Assembly: GCA_963970005.1 (NCBI GenBank)
Contig: CAXAMN010003592.1
Location: forward strand, 174,198 to 238,197
Direction of reading: 5' to 3'
From: Durusdinium trenchii
Lineage: Eukaryota; Sar; Dinophyceae; Suessiales; Symbiodiniaceae
DNA length: 64,000 nucleotides
Below the pieces are notes generated by a model. That model saw only the letters and a program-made list of their open reading frames with translations, made no database searches and was not told the origin of the DNA. Below are positions 29,920 to 40,317 of this stretch, in pieces; positions within the stretch are counted from its first letter, which is position 1; each line of letters opens with the position of its first letter. The translations under genes were made by a program, and so were the position numbers.

Positions 29920-32495
29920 AATTATATATATATAAGTGGGGGGCATGCGGCATATGGCATAGAGCTGAGCGGTCATACATGAAAAAAGAACCACATCATT
30001 TTATGTAATACAGCTGAGCGGTCATTTTTTTGAAAAAACACATCATTTTAACACAAGTGCTTGTAATTAAGTGGGGGCATAGAGCTGAGCGGCCATTTTT
30101 GAGAAGAAAAAAAGTCATCATCTATCATTTTAACATAAGTCTTTGTAGTTAAGTCGGTGCATAGAGCTGAGCGGTCAATATTGAAAAAAAAAACAACACA
30201 TCATCTATCATCTTAACATAAGTGTGTGTGATTAAGTAGGGGCATAGAGCTGAGCGGTCATTTTTGAGTAACCATGTCACCTTAACATAATTGCTTGTAA
30301 TTGAGTGGGGGCATAGAGCTGAGCTAAGCGGTCATTTTGGACAAGAAACACGTAATCTATCATCATAACATCAGTTTTTGTGATTAAGTGGGGGCATAGA
30401 GCTGAGCTGAGCGGTCATTTTTGAAAAAATAACATCATCTATCATCTTGCATAGAGCTGAGCGGTCATTTTGGAAAACATGTCACCTTAACCAAATTGCT
30501 TGTAATTAAGTGGGGGCGTAGAGCTGAGCTGAGCGGTCATTTTTGGAAAGACGCATCATCTATCATCTTAACATAAGTGCTTTTTTTAAGTGGGGGCATA
30601 GAGCTGAGCGGTCATTTTGGAAACAACCATGCGCATCATCTATCATCTTAACATCAGTGTTTGTGATTTTGTGGGGCCATAGAGCTGAGCTGAGCGGTCA
30701 TTTTTGAAAAAAGAATACATCATCTATCATCTTAACATAAGTGTTTGTGATTGAGTGGGGGCATAGAGCTGAGCTGAGCGGTCTTTTTTGAAAACACATA
30801 AAGAACTTCATCTATCATCTTAACATAAGTTTTGGTGATTAAGTGGGGGCATAGAGCTGAGCGGTCATTTTTGAAAAAAACATATAATTTATCATCTTAA
30901 CATACGTGTTCGTGATTATGTGGAGGCATACAGCTGAGCTGAGCGGTCATTTTTGACAAGAAACACATCATCTATCATCACAACATCAGTTTTTGTGATT
31001 AAGTGGGAGCATAGAGCTGAGCGGTCATTTTGAAAAAACAACACATCATCTATCATCTTAACATAAGTGTTTGTGATTAAGTGGGGGCATTGAGTTGAGC
31101 GGTCATTTTTGAAACACATGTCACCTTAACATAATTGCTTGTAATTACGTGGGGGCATAGAGCTGAGCTGAGCGGTCATGTTGGACAAGAAACACATAAT
31201 CTATCATCATAACATCGGTTTAAGTGGGGGCATAGAGCTGAGCTGAGCGGTCATTTTTGCAAAAAAAATAACATCATCTTAACATAAGTTTTTTGTGATT
31301 GAGTGGGGCATAGAGCTGAGCGGTCATTTTTGAAAGAATGTCACCTTAACATATTATTTGCTTGTAATTAAGTGGGGGCATAGAGCTGAGCTGAGCGGTC
31401 GTTTTTGGAAAAGACACATCATCTATCATCTTAACATAAGTGTTTGTGATTGAGTGGGGGCATAGAGCTGAGCTGAGCGGTCTTTTTTGAAAAAAACAAA
31501 AGGAACTTCATCTATCATCTTAACATAAGTTTTGGTGATTAAGTGGGGGCATAGAGCTGAGCGGTCATTTTTGAAAAAATACATATCATTTATCATTTTA
31601 ACATACGTGTTTGTGATTATATATGTGGGGGCATAGAGCTGAGCTGAGCGGTGATTTTTGAAAACACACATCATATCTATCATTTTTACATAAGTGTTTG
31701 TGATTCAGTGGGGCATAGAGCTGAGCGGTCATGTTTGAAAAAAACAACATGCACATCATTTATCATCTTAACATAAGTGTTTGTGATTAAGTGGGTGCAT
31801 AGAGCTGAGGGGTCATGATTCAGCAAATGTCACCTTAACATAATTGCTTGCAATTACGTGGGGGCATAGAGCTGAGCTGAGAGGTTTTAAAGTAAACAAC
31901 AACAACACATCATCCATCATTTTAACGTAAGTTTTTGTGATTAAGTGGGGGCATAGAGCTGAGGGTCATTTTTGACAAGAACACATCATCTATCCTCTTA
32001 ACATAAGTGTTTGTGATTATATAAGTGGGGCATAGAGCTGAGCGGTCGTTTTAGACAAAATGTCACCTTAACATAATTGCTTTGTAATTAAGTGGGGGCA
32101 TAGAGCTGAGCTGAGCGGTCATTATTGAAAAAATCACATAATCTTTTGAACACATGTCACCTTAACATATTTGCTTGTAATTAAGTGGGGACATAGAGCT
32201 GAGCTGAGCGGTCATTTTTGAAAAACAACACATCAAATATCATCTTAACATATGTGTTTGTGATTAAGTGGGGGCATAGAGCTGACCGGTCATTGTTGAA
32301 AAAAGACACATCATAAATCATCTTAACATAAGTTTTTGTCATTAAGTGGGGCATAGAGCTGAGGGGTCATGATTGGAAAAATGTCACCTTAACATAATTG
32401 CTTGTAATTACGTGGGGGCATAGAGCTGAGCGGTCATTTTTGAAAACATGTAACCTTAACATAATTGTTTGTAATTAAGTGGGGGCATAGAGCTA
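29920..32495 (+). repeat. Satellite array, ~34 units of 60-95 bp
   Basis: The core AGTGGGGGCATAGAGCTGAG followed by CGGTCATTTTTGAAAA recurs about 34 times. Spacing averages about 76 bp. Between cores lie two spacer types: CATCATCTATCATCTTAACATAAGT.TTTGTGATTA and a shorter ATGTCACCTTAACATAATTGCTTGTAATTA. The core has an optional 5-bp insertion that makes GAGCTGAGCTGAGCGGTC instead of GAGCTGAGCGGTC. Short and long spacers and cores are interspersed, suggesting unequal exchange of multi-unit blocks. The array stops abruptly at 32495 next to a protein-coding exon (32548). It has no coding capacity. Confidence 0.95.
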
Positions 32496-32547
32496 ACAAC
32501 CTGATTTTGGCCGGTTTTGTGGGTCTTCCGTTCGGCCACCTGCTTAG

Positions 32548-32688
32548 GGCCCACGCCGCTCACGCCGCCCAGGCCGCCGCGTCCAGCCCGGACGAGGTGC
32601 GAATGGCGAAGGCAAAGGCGACGCCGGAGCGGATCGCAGAGGTGCTGGATGTGACTCTGGAGGAAGCCCAGCGGCTGAAGGATGACAG
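32548..32688 (+). CDS. Exon of unrecognised gene (C)
   Basis: Starts after GCTTAG, 50 bp beyond the satellite array, and ends before GTGCGG. Reads AHAAHAAQAAASSPDEVRMA, then KAKATPERIAEVLDVTLEEA and QRLKDD. An Ala-rich helix is followed by a helix-turn-helix-like TPERIAEVLDVTLEEAQRLK. It ends in phase 2 (AG) and joins exon D exactly. A partial duplication of the donor region (GATGACAGGTG) follows. Confidence 0.6.
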
Positions 32689-33034
32689 GTGCGGAAGGAT
32701 GACAGGTGGGGGGAAGATGTTGAATTTGAGGATGCCGCACTTCGGCCACACTTCAAGAGGTTTCATGTTTCATGAGGGTTTGAAATGCATTCCATATGTA
32801 CTCCATCTCCATGGGACTGGGAATGTTTACCTACATTGCAAGTGGCAAGTGGTTCCAGTTTCAGGGTACACCATCTTCCGGAAGCCACGTGCAAAAAGCG
32901 GACCAGCGGACACCGGAGTCCGGGGCCAAGCTGTGAGCCTGTGCCCAACTCTCCGTTCCGACTGCTCCGCTTCGCCCGTTCGCCAGCAGTCGCAACAGCT
33001 GAGCGACGATGTTGAAAGTCGTGGTTTCTGTCAG

Positions 33035-33183
33035 GGAGGAGCTTCTGCGCCAGCTCAAAATGCGCATTGATGAGCTGAGCGCAGCCACGAAGATGCAGGG
33101 GCTCGTGGGTGGGGAAGCCCCGTGTGCGATTTGCCAGGAAGTAGAAGCTCCATGCGCTCAGGAAGATGAACTGTCCAGTGTTT
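33035..33183 (+). CDS. Exon of unrecognised gene (D), CxxC motif
   Basis: After TGTCAG the leading G completes the Arg left by exon C (GT-AG intron 32689-33034). The reading is EELLRQLKMRIDELSAATKM, then QGLVGGEAPCAICQE. A helix is followed by APCAIC, a single Cys-x-x-Cys as in the first half of a zinc site. The frame stays open to TGA at 33181-33183, but splicing after CQE is likely. The C-D join is the best evidence for a real gene here. Confidence 0.6.
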
Positions 33184-33264
33184 GATGTGTTTATAAGTTT
33201 ATATCATTCCGACCGATTAACATTTCACAACGCACACCCTGTCTGTTTTGTTTTCCTGCCAAGA

Positions 33265-33450
33265 AAAGCCCGTGTTTGTGGTAGACAACGGCCAGAGATA
33301 TGCTGCAAATGGCTTCACTTTTTGGGTCACGGCCACGCTTCGGAGCTAAGGAGGATGAAGAGGAGGAACTGCTTGAATCCATGGCCGCCTTCGGAGGCCT
33401 TCGGCGAGTGAGAAGGGCGGAAGAGGCGGAAGAGGCGTTCAGTCCACTGC
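33265..33450 (+). CDS. Candidate exon of unrecognised gene (E)
   Basis: Two overlapping + frames look like protein. One follows GCCAAG and reads KPVFVVDNGQRYAANGFTFW. The other reads GAKEDEEEELLESMAAFGGL, then RRVRRAEEAEEA. They overlap in 33295-33350, so either one is wrong or two exons lie close together. It fits between exons D and F of the same gene. Confidence 0.35.
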
Positions 33451-33896
33451 CATACTGTGAGGGTTCCATTGGATATCCATACCCGGACACCATACTGTTA
33501 TTTTTTAACCTAGACTATATAAACTTATAATCCTATAGACCCCCTGAAACCGTTCCGCTGTAGGAAAGCAGTCCGTACATGGAGTGTTTGGTTCTGTTGT
33601 GACACGGTGAGACGGGGGGAAGTTCTCCAGAGCAACGCAACATCCAACATCGTACCAGGGTTGCCTTGAATTGAAAAATCTTGAAACACTTTTGGATGTC
33701 AAGGCTTCTCATGCTGCATCAAGGTATTGAAAGGACGCCGCATTTTTGACCAGTGAGTTGTGGAAACTGCAAAACAGCACAAACCCGGCACTCTTTGCAC
33801 GACCGAAGGTCTATAGCTGTGCCAAAAAATCATAAAAAATCGCTGGTCTAGCTCTAGCCCCGGATAGATCCGATCTCTTCATATCACTTTGGACAG

Positions 33897-33970
33897 GTGG
33901 CATGGATGGCGCGGACTTCGGCCTCGGCGGCTTTGGTCCGGGCGGCCTGGGCGGCTTGGAGGACGCAGTG
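33897..33970 (+). CDS. Exon of unrecognised gene (F), Gly-rich
   Basis: After GGACAG the frame reads GMDGADFGLGGFGPGGLGGL and then ED. Low-complexity Gly/Phe composition, GC-rich against AT-rich flanks. The 3' edge is unclear. Confidence 0.4.
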
Positions 33971-35298
33971 TGGAACGGGGCAGGCTTTCTGAAAGTCACG
34001 GGGTGGAGAAAGATGCTAAACTCACTCAAGCAGCATCCATTGTCCAAATTTGGAGAAACACCCATACATACAATGGCTTCATGCCTCTCAGCGTGACTTG
34101 CCCTAGACCCTGGAATGTTGCATGAACATGTTGATGCTGGCTTTGACCACTGGTCACTGATCAGAGATCATTGCCTACTTGGGGAGAGAATTCTTTGCGG
34201 CGCAGGGTTGCAGGACTCACAAAAAGGTACTGTACATTCTGCCCATCGCGAGGGCCGGTACTTGCATACAGCGTACGTCCAGACCAATGTGGAGTGTTGA
34301 GTTGCATATACCCCCCTTGTAATCCCTTGAAACGATCGAGGAAGTCTGAATGGAGTGATTCCCCACGAAACCAATTATCGCCTATAGGAATTGTTAATTA
34401 TATAATGAAGCAACAGAGCATGAATTTTGTTGAATTGGTTTCAACAAGGGGGGCACATGGGGATCAATAGCAGTCCTTCCCCGTCCATTGCCAATTGGAA
34501 TTCCCGGGCTGCAAACCGGAAAGAATCATTGCAAAGCAAAGTGGAAAGCAACAAGAAACCAATCAAAAGAGATCAGAGGTTCAGTGGCGAATTCTATTGC
34601 AGCAGTTTTTGCACTTTTCTGACCCCCTACACAATGAATATAAAGCAATTCAAGGGCCAGCCTGGACTACCCCCTTCAAACATTGATTTGGTAGCAGTAG
34701 CATGTTGATAGGGTTTCAAGCATGAGGAATTTTGATATGAGGGATCGGCTCAGAGTCCCAGCACCAAAGATGGACTTTCTTTTATGTCAGTAAAGAACAA
34801 GAAGCAATAGGAATTCCAACGGAAACAAATGGACATCAATAGGAACCACAGAGGTGGTGGTTAAAGTGTACTCAAGCAGGGAGAACCAATTGAAGGAAGG
34901 ACAATTGTCAACAAATCCACCGAGAGATACCGAGAGAAACACACGACTTCTGACTTTCTATATTAAAATGGTCGGACGTCCTGACTTCAGCATGGAACGC
35001 ACAACAGGATCTCACATCATTGCATGTCCGGACCTGTTGGGCCCAATTTGCTTGACAGGATTTGCAGGATCTTCTGCAGGGTGATCCGCAGATGGAGGCG
35101 ATCTGCGGTTAGGGATGAAGGACCCAACTTGATCCTTCTCGGGGGCATCATGCGTCATGGCAGGCAAGTATAGGCAGCAAAGCGGTATAGCGTCTTAGAG
35201 AGGGCGCAACATCACGCAACATCCAATTTCGCAGCACGAAGGCTGATGAAGTCCACTCAAGAGAGTGGATCTTGAGGGGTTGTTTGGATATTTTACAG
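33971..35298. other. Probable intron
   Basis: AT-rich with short open frames and no recognisable exon. Confidence 0.4.
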
Positions 35299-35403
35299 TC
35301 ATTCTTCCGCTCGAGGCGCTGCTGGGGCAACTGGGTGGCGGACTGCCGTTTGGTGGGCCCATGGGCATGCCGGGCATGCCAGGATTCCGGCAGGACACGG
35401 AGC
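35299..35403 (+). CDS. Exon of unrecognised gene (G), Gly/Met/Pro-rich
   Basis: Bounded by TTTACAG and GTGCAG. Reads ILPLEALLGQLGGGLPFGGP, then MGMPGMPGFRQDTE. The Gly/Phe/Met repeats resemble exon F. No family recognised; a low-complexity linker or scaffold segment is likely. Confidence 0.45.
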
Positions 35404-36797
35404 GTGCAGCTGGGTGTCTTCGGTTTGAGCATCCCTCAGCATCCACAGCTTGCGATCCGAGGTGATTTGGATTCTACAGCTTGCCCAGAAATCTCACCTC
35501 CAGCAGTCTGGGAGTGAAGATGCATCCGTCTGCCATTTCCAATCACTTGCCAAGCGCCCTTTGTAGCCTACTGATGTGCACGCCATCCCTTAACACCATA
35601 GAGGATCCGTGGAACTGATCGATCTGTTCTCCTATTTTGTGACAAGGTCAGCACGGTCAGGGGGGCTTCGCAGAGCTGACAGCTGGTTGGAGATGGTTTT
35701 TCTTCAGCCTTAGTGACTTCAGTCATCTTTCGCTGGCCGATTTCGCCCACGCCGATCGTCTTCGGAGCCCTGCGTGGGACGGTCGCTCGCTGGCCAGGAG
35801 GGAGCTCAGAGGCGCGATTTTCGATGGGAGGGAAATGAGAGGGTGAAAGCGCCAAGAAGGCCCCACATGAATTCTTGGACCTGGGTTTCGGAAAGTGGGC
35901 TCATGATCGAACGGTCGCTTTTTCTGGAAGAAAACCCAAGAGGTGAAAAGCCCAGAGGACCTGTGGGTTGCATGATAAATGTTCATAGGCTGCACCAGCT
36001 TAAGATTCTCTTCGGATACATCCGGATACATAAGATATTCCAATTATATAATTGAGCTGTGTATGTGTATATAAGCAAACATACACATTTACACCGAAAA
36101 CCATTTTGTGTTGACATGTTTTGACCGCACCTGACTTGGTCCATGGATGTAAGATTTTTAGGGTTCAACAGGTTCAAAGAAAGACCTTTTGGTTCCCTCT
36201 TTGGCAGTGGGAAGACTATAAGCCTACACTGAACCAGTCATTGTCCGATGCGTTGGCACAATGGGCTGCGCAAGATTTGTACAGTCTTTCCAGCTTTAGC
36301 TTGCACTTAGTCAGTCACTCAGTGGATCAGCGAGCGGTCTGGCGACAGCGAACTCCAGCAGGTTTGCTCGGAGTTCGCAGGACGGGAGGGAAACTGCCGG
36401 TCCACTCGCAGTGGAAATCTACTTCTTTTTTTTAAATCTATATATAGAACACCCAACGTTCTCGTGAAAACCGATGAGACCTTTGTGGATGGGAGCCGGG
36501 CTTGCCCGGTGCGATTCTTTCGAAACCAAAACAGGCATGCCGACTCGGGGTGGAAAGGTTCGCGGTGAACATGTGTACGAATGCAATGCGTAGCATTCAT
36601 AGAAAGGTGGAACCAGAAACTTTGACCCTGGGAAATCCTGAAAGAAAAGTCCCAACCCTCCTTGTCCTAGCAGTCTGGGTTTTCACAAGGGAGGGGAGGG
36701 AGGCAGTGAGTGAGTGAGTGAGTGAGTTGCATCATAAAGGTTTCAAAGTTTGCATCGTATAGTGTATGGCTGGTCGCTGTTGATCGACGGGGCACAG

Positions 36798-36866
36798 CGC
36801 CAAGAAGGACGGCTACGAGCGCTTTGAGCGGCCTGCGAGGAGGAGGACTCCGCCACAAGAGTCACC
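36798..36866 (+). CDS. Candidate exon, basic
   Basis: After GGCACAG the frame reads AKKDGYERFERPARRRTPPQ and ESPG. Basic and Pro-rich, as in RNA-binding proteins. No partner exon was fixed. The region 35404-36797 shows no other clear exon. Confidence 0.35.
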
Positions 36867-37079
36867 TGGCCAAATGCTGCATGGTGTATGACTGATTTTT
36901 ATATAAGCCACTGCTGAAACCAGTGATGATGATGATTATTATTATTATTATTACGTCTGAAGGAGTTGCCAGTTGCTGGAAAAGGACCAAGCGGATGGAC
37001 GACACCAAGACATCACAAAAGAAAAACACACCGCGCCGTTCACCCAGTGGATCGATTAAGTGATCACTAGATCACCACC

Positions 37080-37640
37080 CCCTTAGGCACTGAAAACAGG
37101 GGGGGACCTTTTTATTGTAACTTACTTTTTCGGGGGGGATGATAAACGTAACTTACCACCCCCCCTGGTCCAGTTTCAGGCCTTTTTGGGGGGGGTGGGG
37201 GGGGGGTTGGACCTTGCTCACGCAGCCAGCAAAATCAAGCAAAGGCGTAGAAGGTTGCTTCATTTTGTGTCTGTGAAAGCTTCAAAGTTACATTTTGACC
37301 CCCTCCCCCAAAAAACACATGCGCGGACTGGAGATCTCTGGCAGATCCCTGGGGAAATCGGGGGAAACACCGACAGAAGAGACGCAGAAAAAACATGGGG
37401 GGGGGTCGTGAAAAAATGTAAATTACATTTATTGACGTCCAGGTCCCCACCTGTTTTTATAGATAGAAAAATGTAACTTAGGGAGGTCGGACGTCTTCTT
37501 TCAGAAGGCCAAAGCAGCAAAAACCCAAATGCTTCTTGCTTTTGACAAGACATAAATGTAACATGCAGAAAGCAGGCTTGAAAATGCATGGCCACCATAG
37601 CATTTCAGCCAAGCGTGTGACCCTGTGACAAGCTGCGCAC
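37080..37640. repeat. G-run and TGTAACTTA-rich region
   Basis: Contains several G runs of 6-9 and repeated GTAACTTAC/AATGTAACTTA motifs in both directions, without coding potential. The motif family continues to 38740. Confidence 0.6.
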
Positions 37641-38350
37641 TCGACAGCAATGATTGAGGGCACCGGCAAATCTAGAGAAACAACATCTAGAAAGAAGATA
37701 AACCTTAAGAAGGACATACTTAAGAGAACATGTAAGCTGGGAACCTGGGAGAAGCCAAAATTAGGGAGAGCACCAGCAAATCTAGAGAAACACCAGCTAC
37801 AGCTACTGTAGAACGAAGATAAGTCTTCCGAAAGACATACCAACTTTCCCGAGAAAATGTAAGCTGAGAACCTTGGATGAGGCAAAATTGGGGAGGGCAC
37901 CAGCAAAAAGGATAAGCCTCAAGAAGGACATACCTGAAAACAAAATGTAAGTTGGGAACCTGGGGGAAGCCAAAATTGGGGAGAGCGCCCGCAAACCTAG
38001 AGAAACAGCAGCTACAGCTAGAAAGAAGATCTGCAGAAGGACATTCCTACTTTACAGAGAAAATGTAAGCTGAGAACCTGGGATAAGCAAAGAATGTGGA
38101 GGGCACCAGCAAATCTAGAGAAACAACAGCTAGAAAGACGATAAACTTTAATAAGGACATACCTACTTTAAAGAGAAAAATGTAAGCTGAGAACCTTGGA
38201 TGAGGCAAAACTGGGGAGGGCGCCAGCAAATCTAGAGAAACAACAGCTAGAAAGAAGATGAGCCTTAAGAAGGACATACCTGAAAAGAAACTGTAATTAC
38301 GCTGGGAACCAGGGACAAACCAAAACTGGGGAGAGCGCCAGCAAAAGCTT
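37640..38350. repeat. Tandem repeat, ~115-bp units, about 6 copies
   Basis: Each unit reads roughly CAGCAAATCTAGAGAAACAACAG, AGAAGAT, AAGAAGGACATACCT, AAAATGTAAGCTG, GAACCTGGG, AAGCCAAAATTGGGGAGAG (as separate blocks in order). Copies start near 37664, 37775, 37985, 38106 and 38225, with a shortened one at 37905 and a broken one at 38335. Open frames on the minus strand across the array are repeat artefacts. Confidence 0.85.
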
Positions 38351-38613
38351 GCGAAATCAGTTCCGTCCGCCAAAGCTTGCTAACGTGTTTTTGCTCAGAA
38401 TATCCAAAACGCAAGTCGCGAAAGTGTTGCGAAAGGAACTTGCGAAAGAAAAGCCCATTAGAACAAATTCCCGATAGGTTTTGAGCAATGCTCACATGAT
38501 CTCACATGTCTGTGCAATCTGTGCATGCTTTCCCATACGTCCCCTAATTGTAACTTACATTTTCTTTATAATGTAACTTACATGTCTGTTGAGGTCATTT
38601 CAGGCATGTTGGC

Positions 38614-38680
38614 ACCTGGAAAATGTAATATTACATTTTCTACGTCTTGCAAGGAAAATGTTAGATTACATTTTCCAGGT
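38614..38680. repeat. Nested palindromes built on AATGTAAT/ATTACATT
   Basis: 38619-38640 is a perfect 22-bp palindrome. In addition ACCTGGAAAATGTAAT (38614-38629) is exactly complementary to ATTACATTTTCCAGGT (38665-38680), enclosing it. Two mutually exclusive cruciforms or stems are therefore possible. Further half-sites lie at 38552-38582 and 38706-38720. Confidence 0.85.
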
Positions 38681-39507
38681 ACCAACCTATGGTACCAACC
38701 TATGGAAAAATATTACATTTTCATGGGGGTGGGGATATCACTAGGTGTTCCGACCGAAGGCCCAGACCCCCAGAACCCTTGTCATTTGGACGTTGTGCTT
38801 GAGACCTCCCCCCCTCGTAGGTCCTGTTTCACGAAACTGGTCAAGTCTCAATTTCAATCACTTCAGTTGTGGAGCGGAGAGATGGTATAGGGCGGCCTGG
38901 GCCTGGTACTCGTAGGGTTGCATCAACGCACTCAGTCCGATTTGACTCAATCAGACTCCGATTTCGTGAGAGGCATCGAACGGATCGGTTGTCGGCCTGA
39001 TGGCCGATCACAGATCAGTGCCCAATTATATAATACCAATTTCCCTTGGCATCCTATGATTTCTTTGTGTGTTGAGGATGGGTGCAACAGCGCAAACACA
39101 CGTAAGCACCATGCGGAGAAACATGTGTCACTTTCAATCAATGAGGCAGGAGGAAGAGATTGGGTGCATTTGCGGCTATACTTGTGGAACGGAGAAGGCC
39201 GGTGCCGAGGTTTTGGGCCAAGGCCAAGGGCTGTGCGATTGAAGTCATTTCTCCCTTTTTCAAAAAATGGGTGCTCATTTAGTTGACATGTTCTAGCAAG
39301 TGCAACGCAGAGATGCCCAGAACAGGTTTAGTTCCTTTGGGACCACAGCTGTTCAACAGCTGGGTTTGAGAGCTGCATCTATTCTCCTACCGTCCTACCC
39401 CTGCAGATCCAAAGGCCCCGCTGGTACCTCATTGAGTATTGAGTAGTGCTTTCGTATGATCAACTCCAGTACATGAAGCTTGTTTGCCTGTAGGGTATAG
39501 TTTTTGC

Positions 39508-39695
39508 AATGACCACCTTCTTCACCACCTTCTTCACCACCACCATCACCACCATCACCAACACCAACACCAACACCAACACCACCAACAACAACAGCAG
39601 CAACAACAACAACAACAACGCCACCACCATCATCACCACCATCACCACGATCACCACCTTCATCACCACCATCATCGCCACCATCACCTCTCTCT
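39508..39695. repeat. CAC/AAC/ATC trinucleotide microsatellite
   Basis: Runs of CAC, AAC, CAG and ATC units that translate as poly-His, poly-Thr or poly-Gln depending on frame. All frames on both strands stay open for this reason, so it should not be called a gene. Confidence 0.9.
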
Positions 39696-39804
39696 GGAGC
39701 CCACTGCGCCTAGATCGACCTTCTGCATCTACACCTCTAGACCTTAGACCTTTAGATACACCGTTTGGGGTCTCTTGCCGGGATAATAGGTTTTGACATG
39801 TTTT

Positions 39805-39899
39805 GACTTTTGACTGCATACTTCTCCGACACCGAGGCGTTGCAAAGGCATTTGGACCGCTTCCCGAGTGATGCCGCCCATCGGGATGCCAGGCGGCGG
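39805..39899 (+). CDS. Candidate exon, unknown
   Basis: Reads AYFSDTEALQRHLDRFPSDA, then AHRDARRR and TGA at 39897-39899. A charged helix with a protein-like pattern. No clear acceptor. A downstream open frame with SNPVALAKALKASAQFD (about 40100-40155) might be related. Confidence 0.35.
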
Positions 39900-40317
39900 T
39901 GAGGCCGCGTGGGTGTGCGGCCTTTGTCGGGCCCTGTTTTTTTCCTCGTTGGGGGTGCTGACTTCATCCAACCCTATAATGAACGACCAATGCGGAGTTG
40001 GTCTTTTTCAGGATTCAACAGGTAAAGACAGTGCTGATTCGTTTTGCCAAAAAACACGAGCGGTTCTTGTGTGGGTTCTTCCTGTTGGGCCGCTGATCAG
40101 CAACCCCGTAGCGCTGGCCAAGGCCTTGAAGGCCTCCGCCCAATTCGATCCTATTCATTCAATTCTGCACAAGCACTGCTTGGCCGGCTCCCGGGATCCA
40201 TACAGTAGCAATAATTGTGTGGATGGACGTGTTGAACTCTGCAAGAAGATGAACTCACATGAAATCGGATCAATGATGCTGCTTCCCCCACCAGAGGAAC
40301 TTAAATATCAACTGTAG

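Noticed and set aside
30916..31683. Minus-strand frames in the satellite array
   Set aside because: Repeating peptide with the period of the satellite; no independent support.
37478..38373. Minus-strand frames resembling a repetitive Phe/Ser/Leu protein
   Set aside because: They are the antisense translation of the ~115-bp tandem repeat and change register with unit length.
39460..39819. Poly-His, poly-Thr and poly-Val frames
   Set aside because: A trinucleotide microsatellite is open in every frame on both strands; no flanking exon supports a gene.
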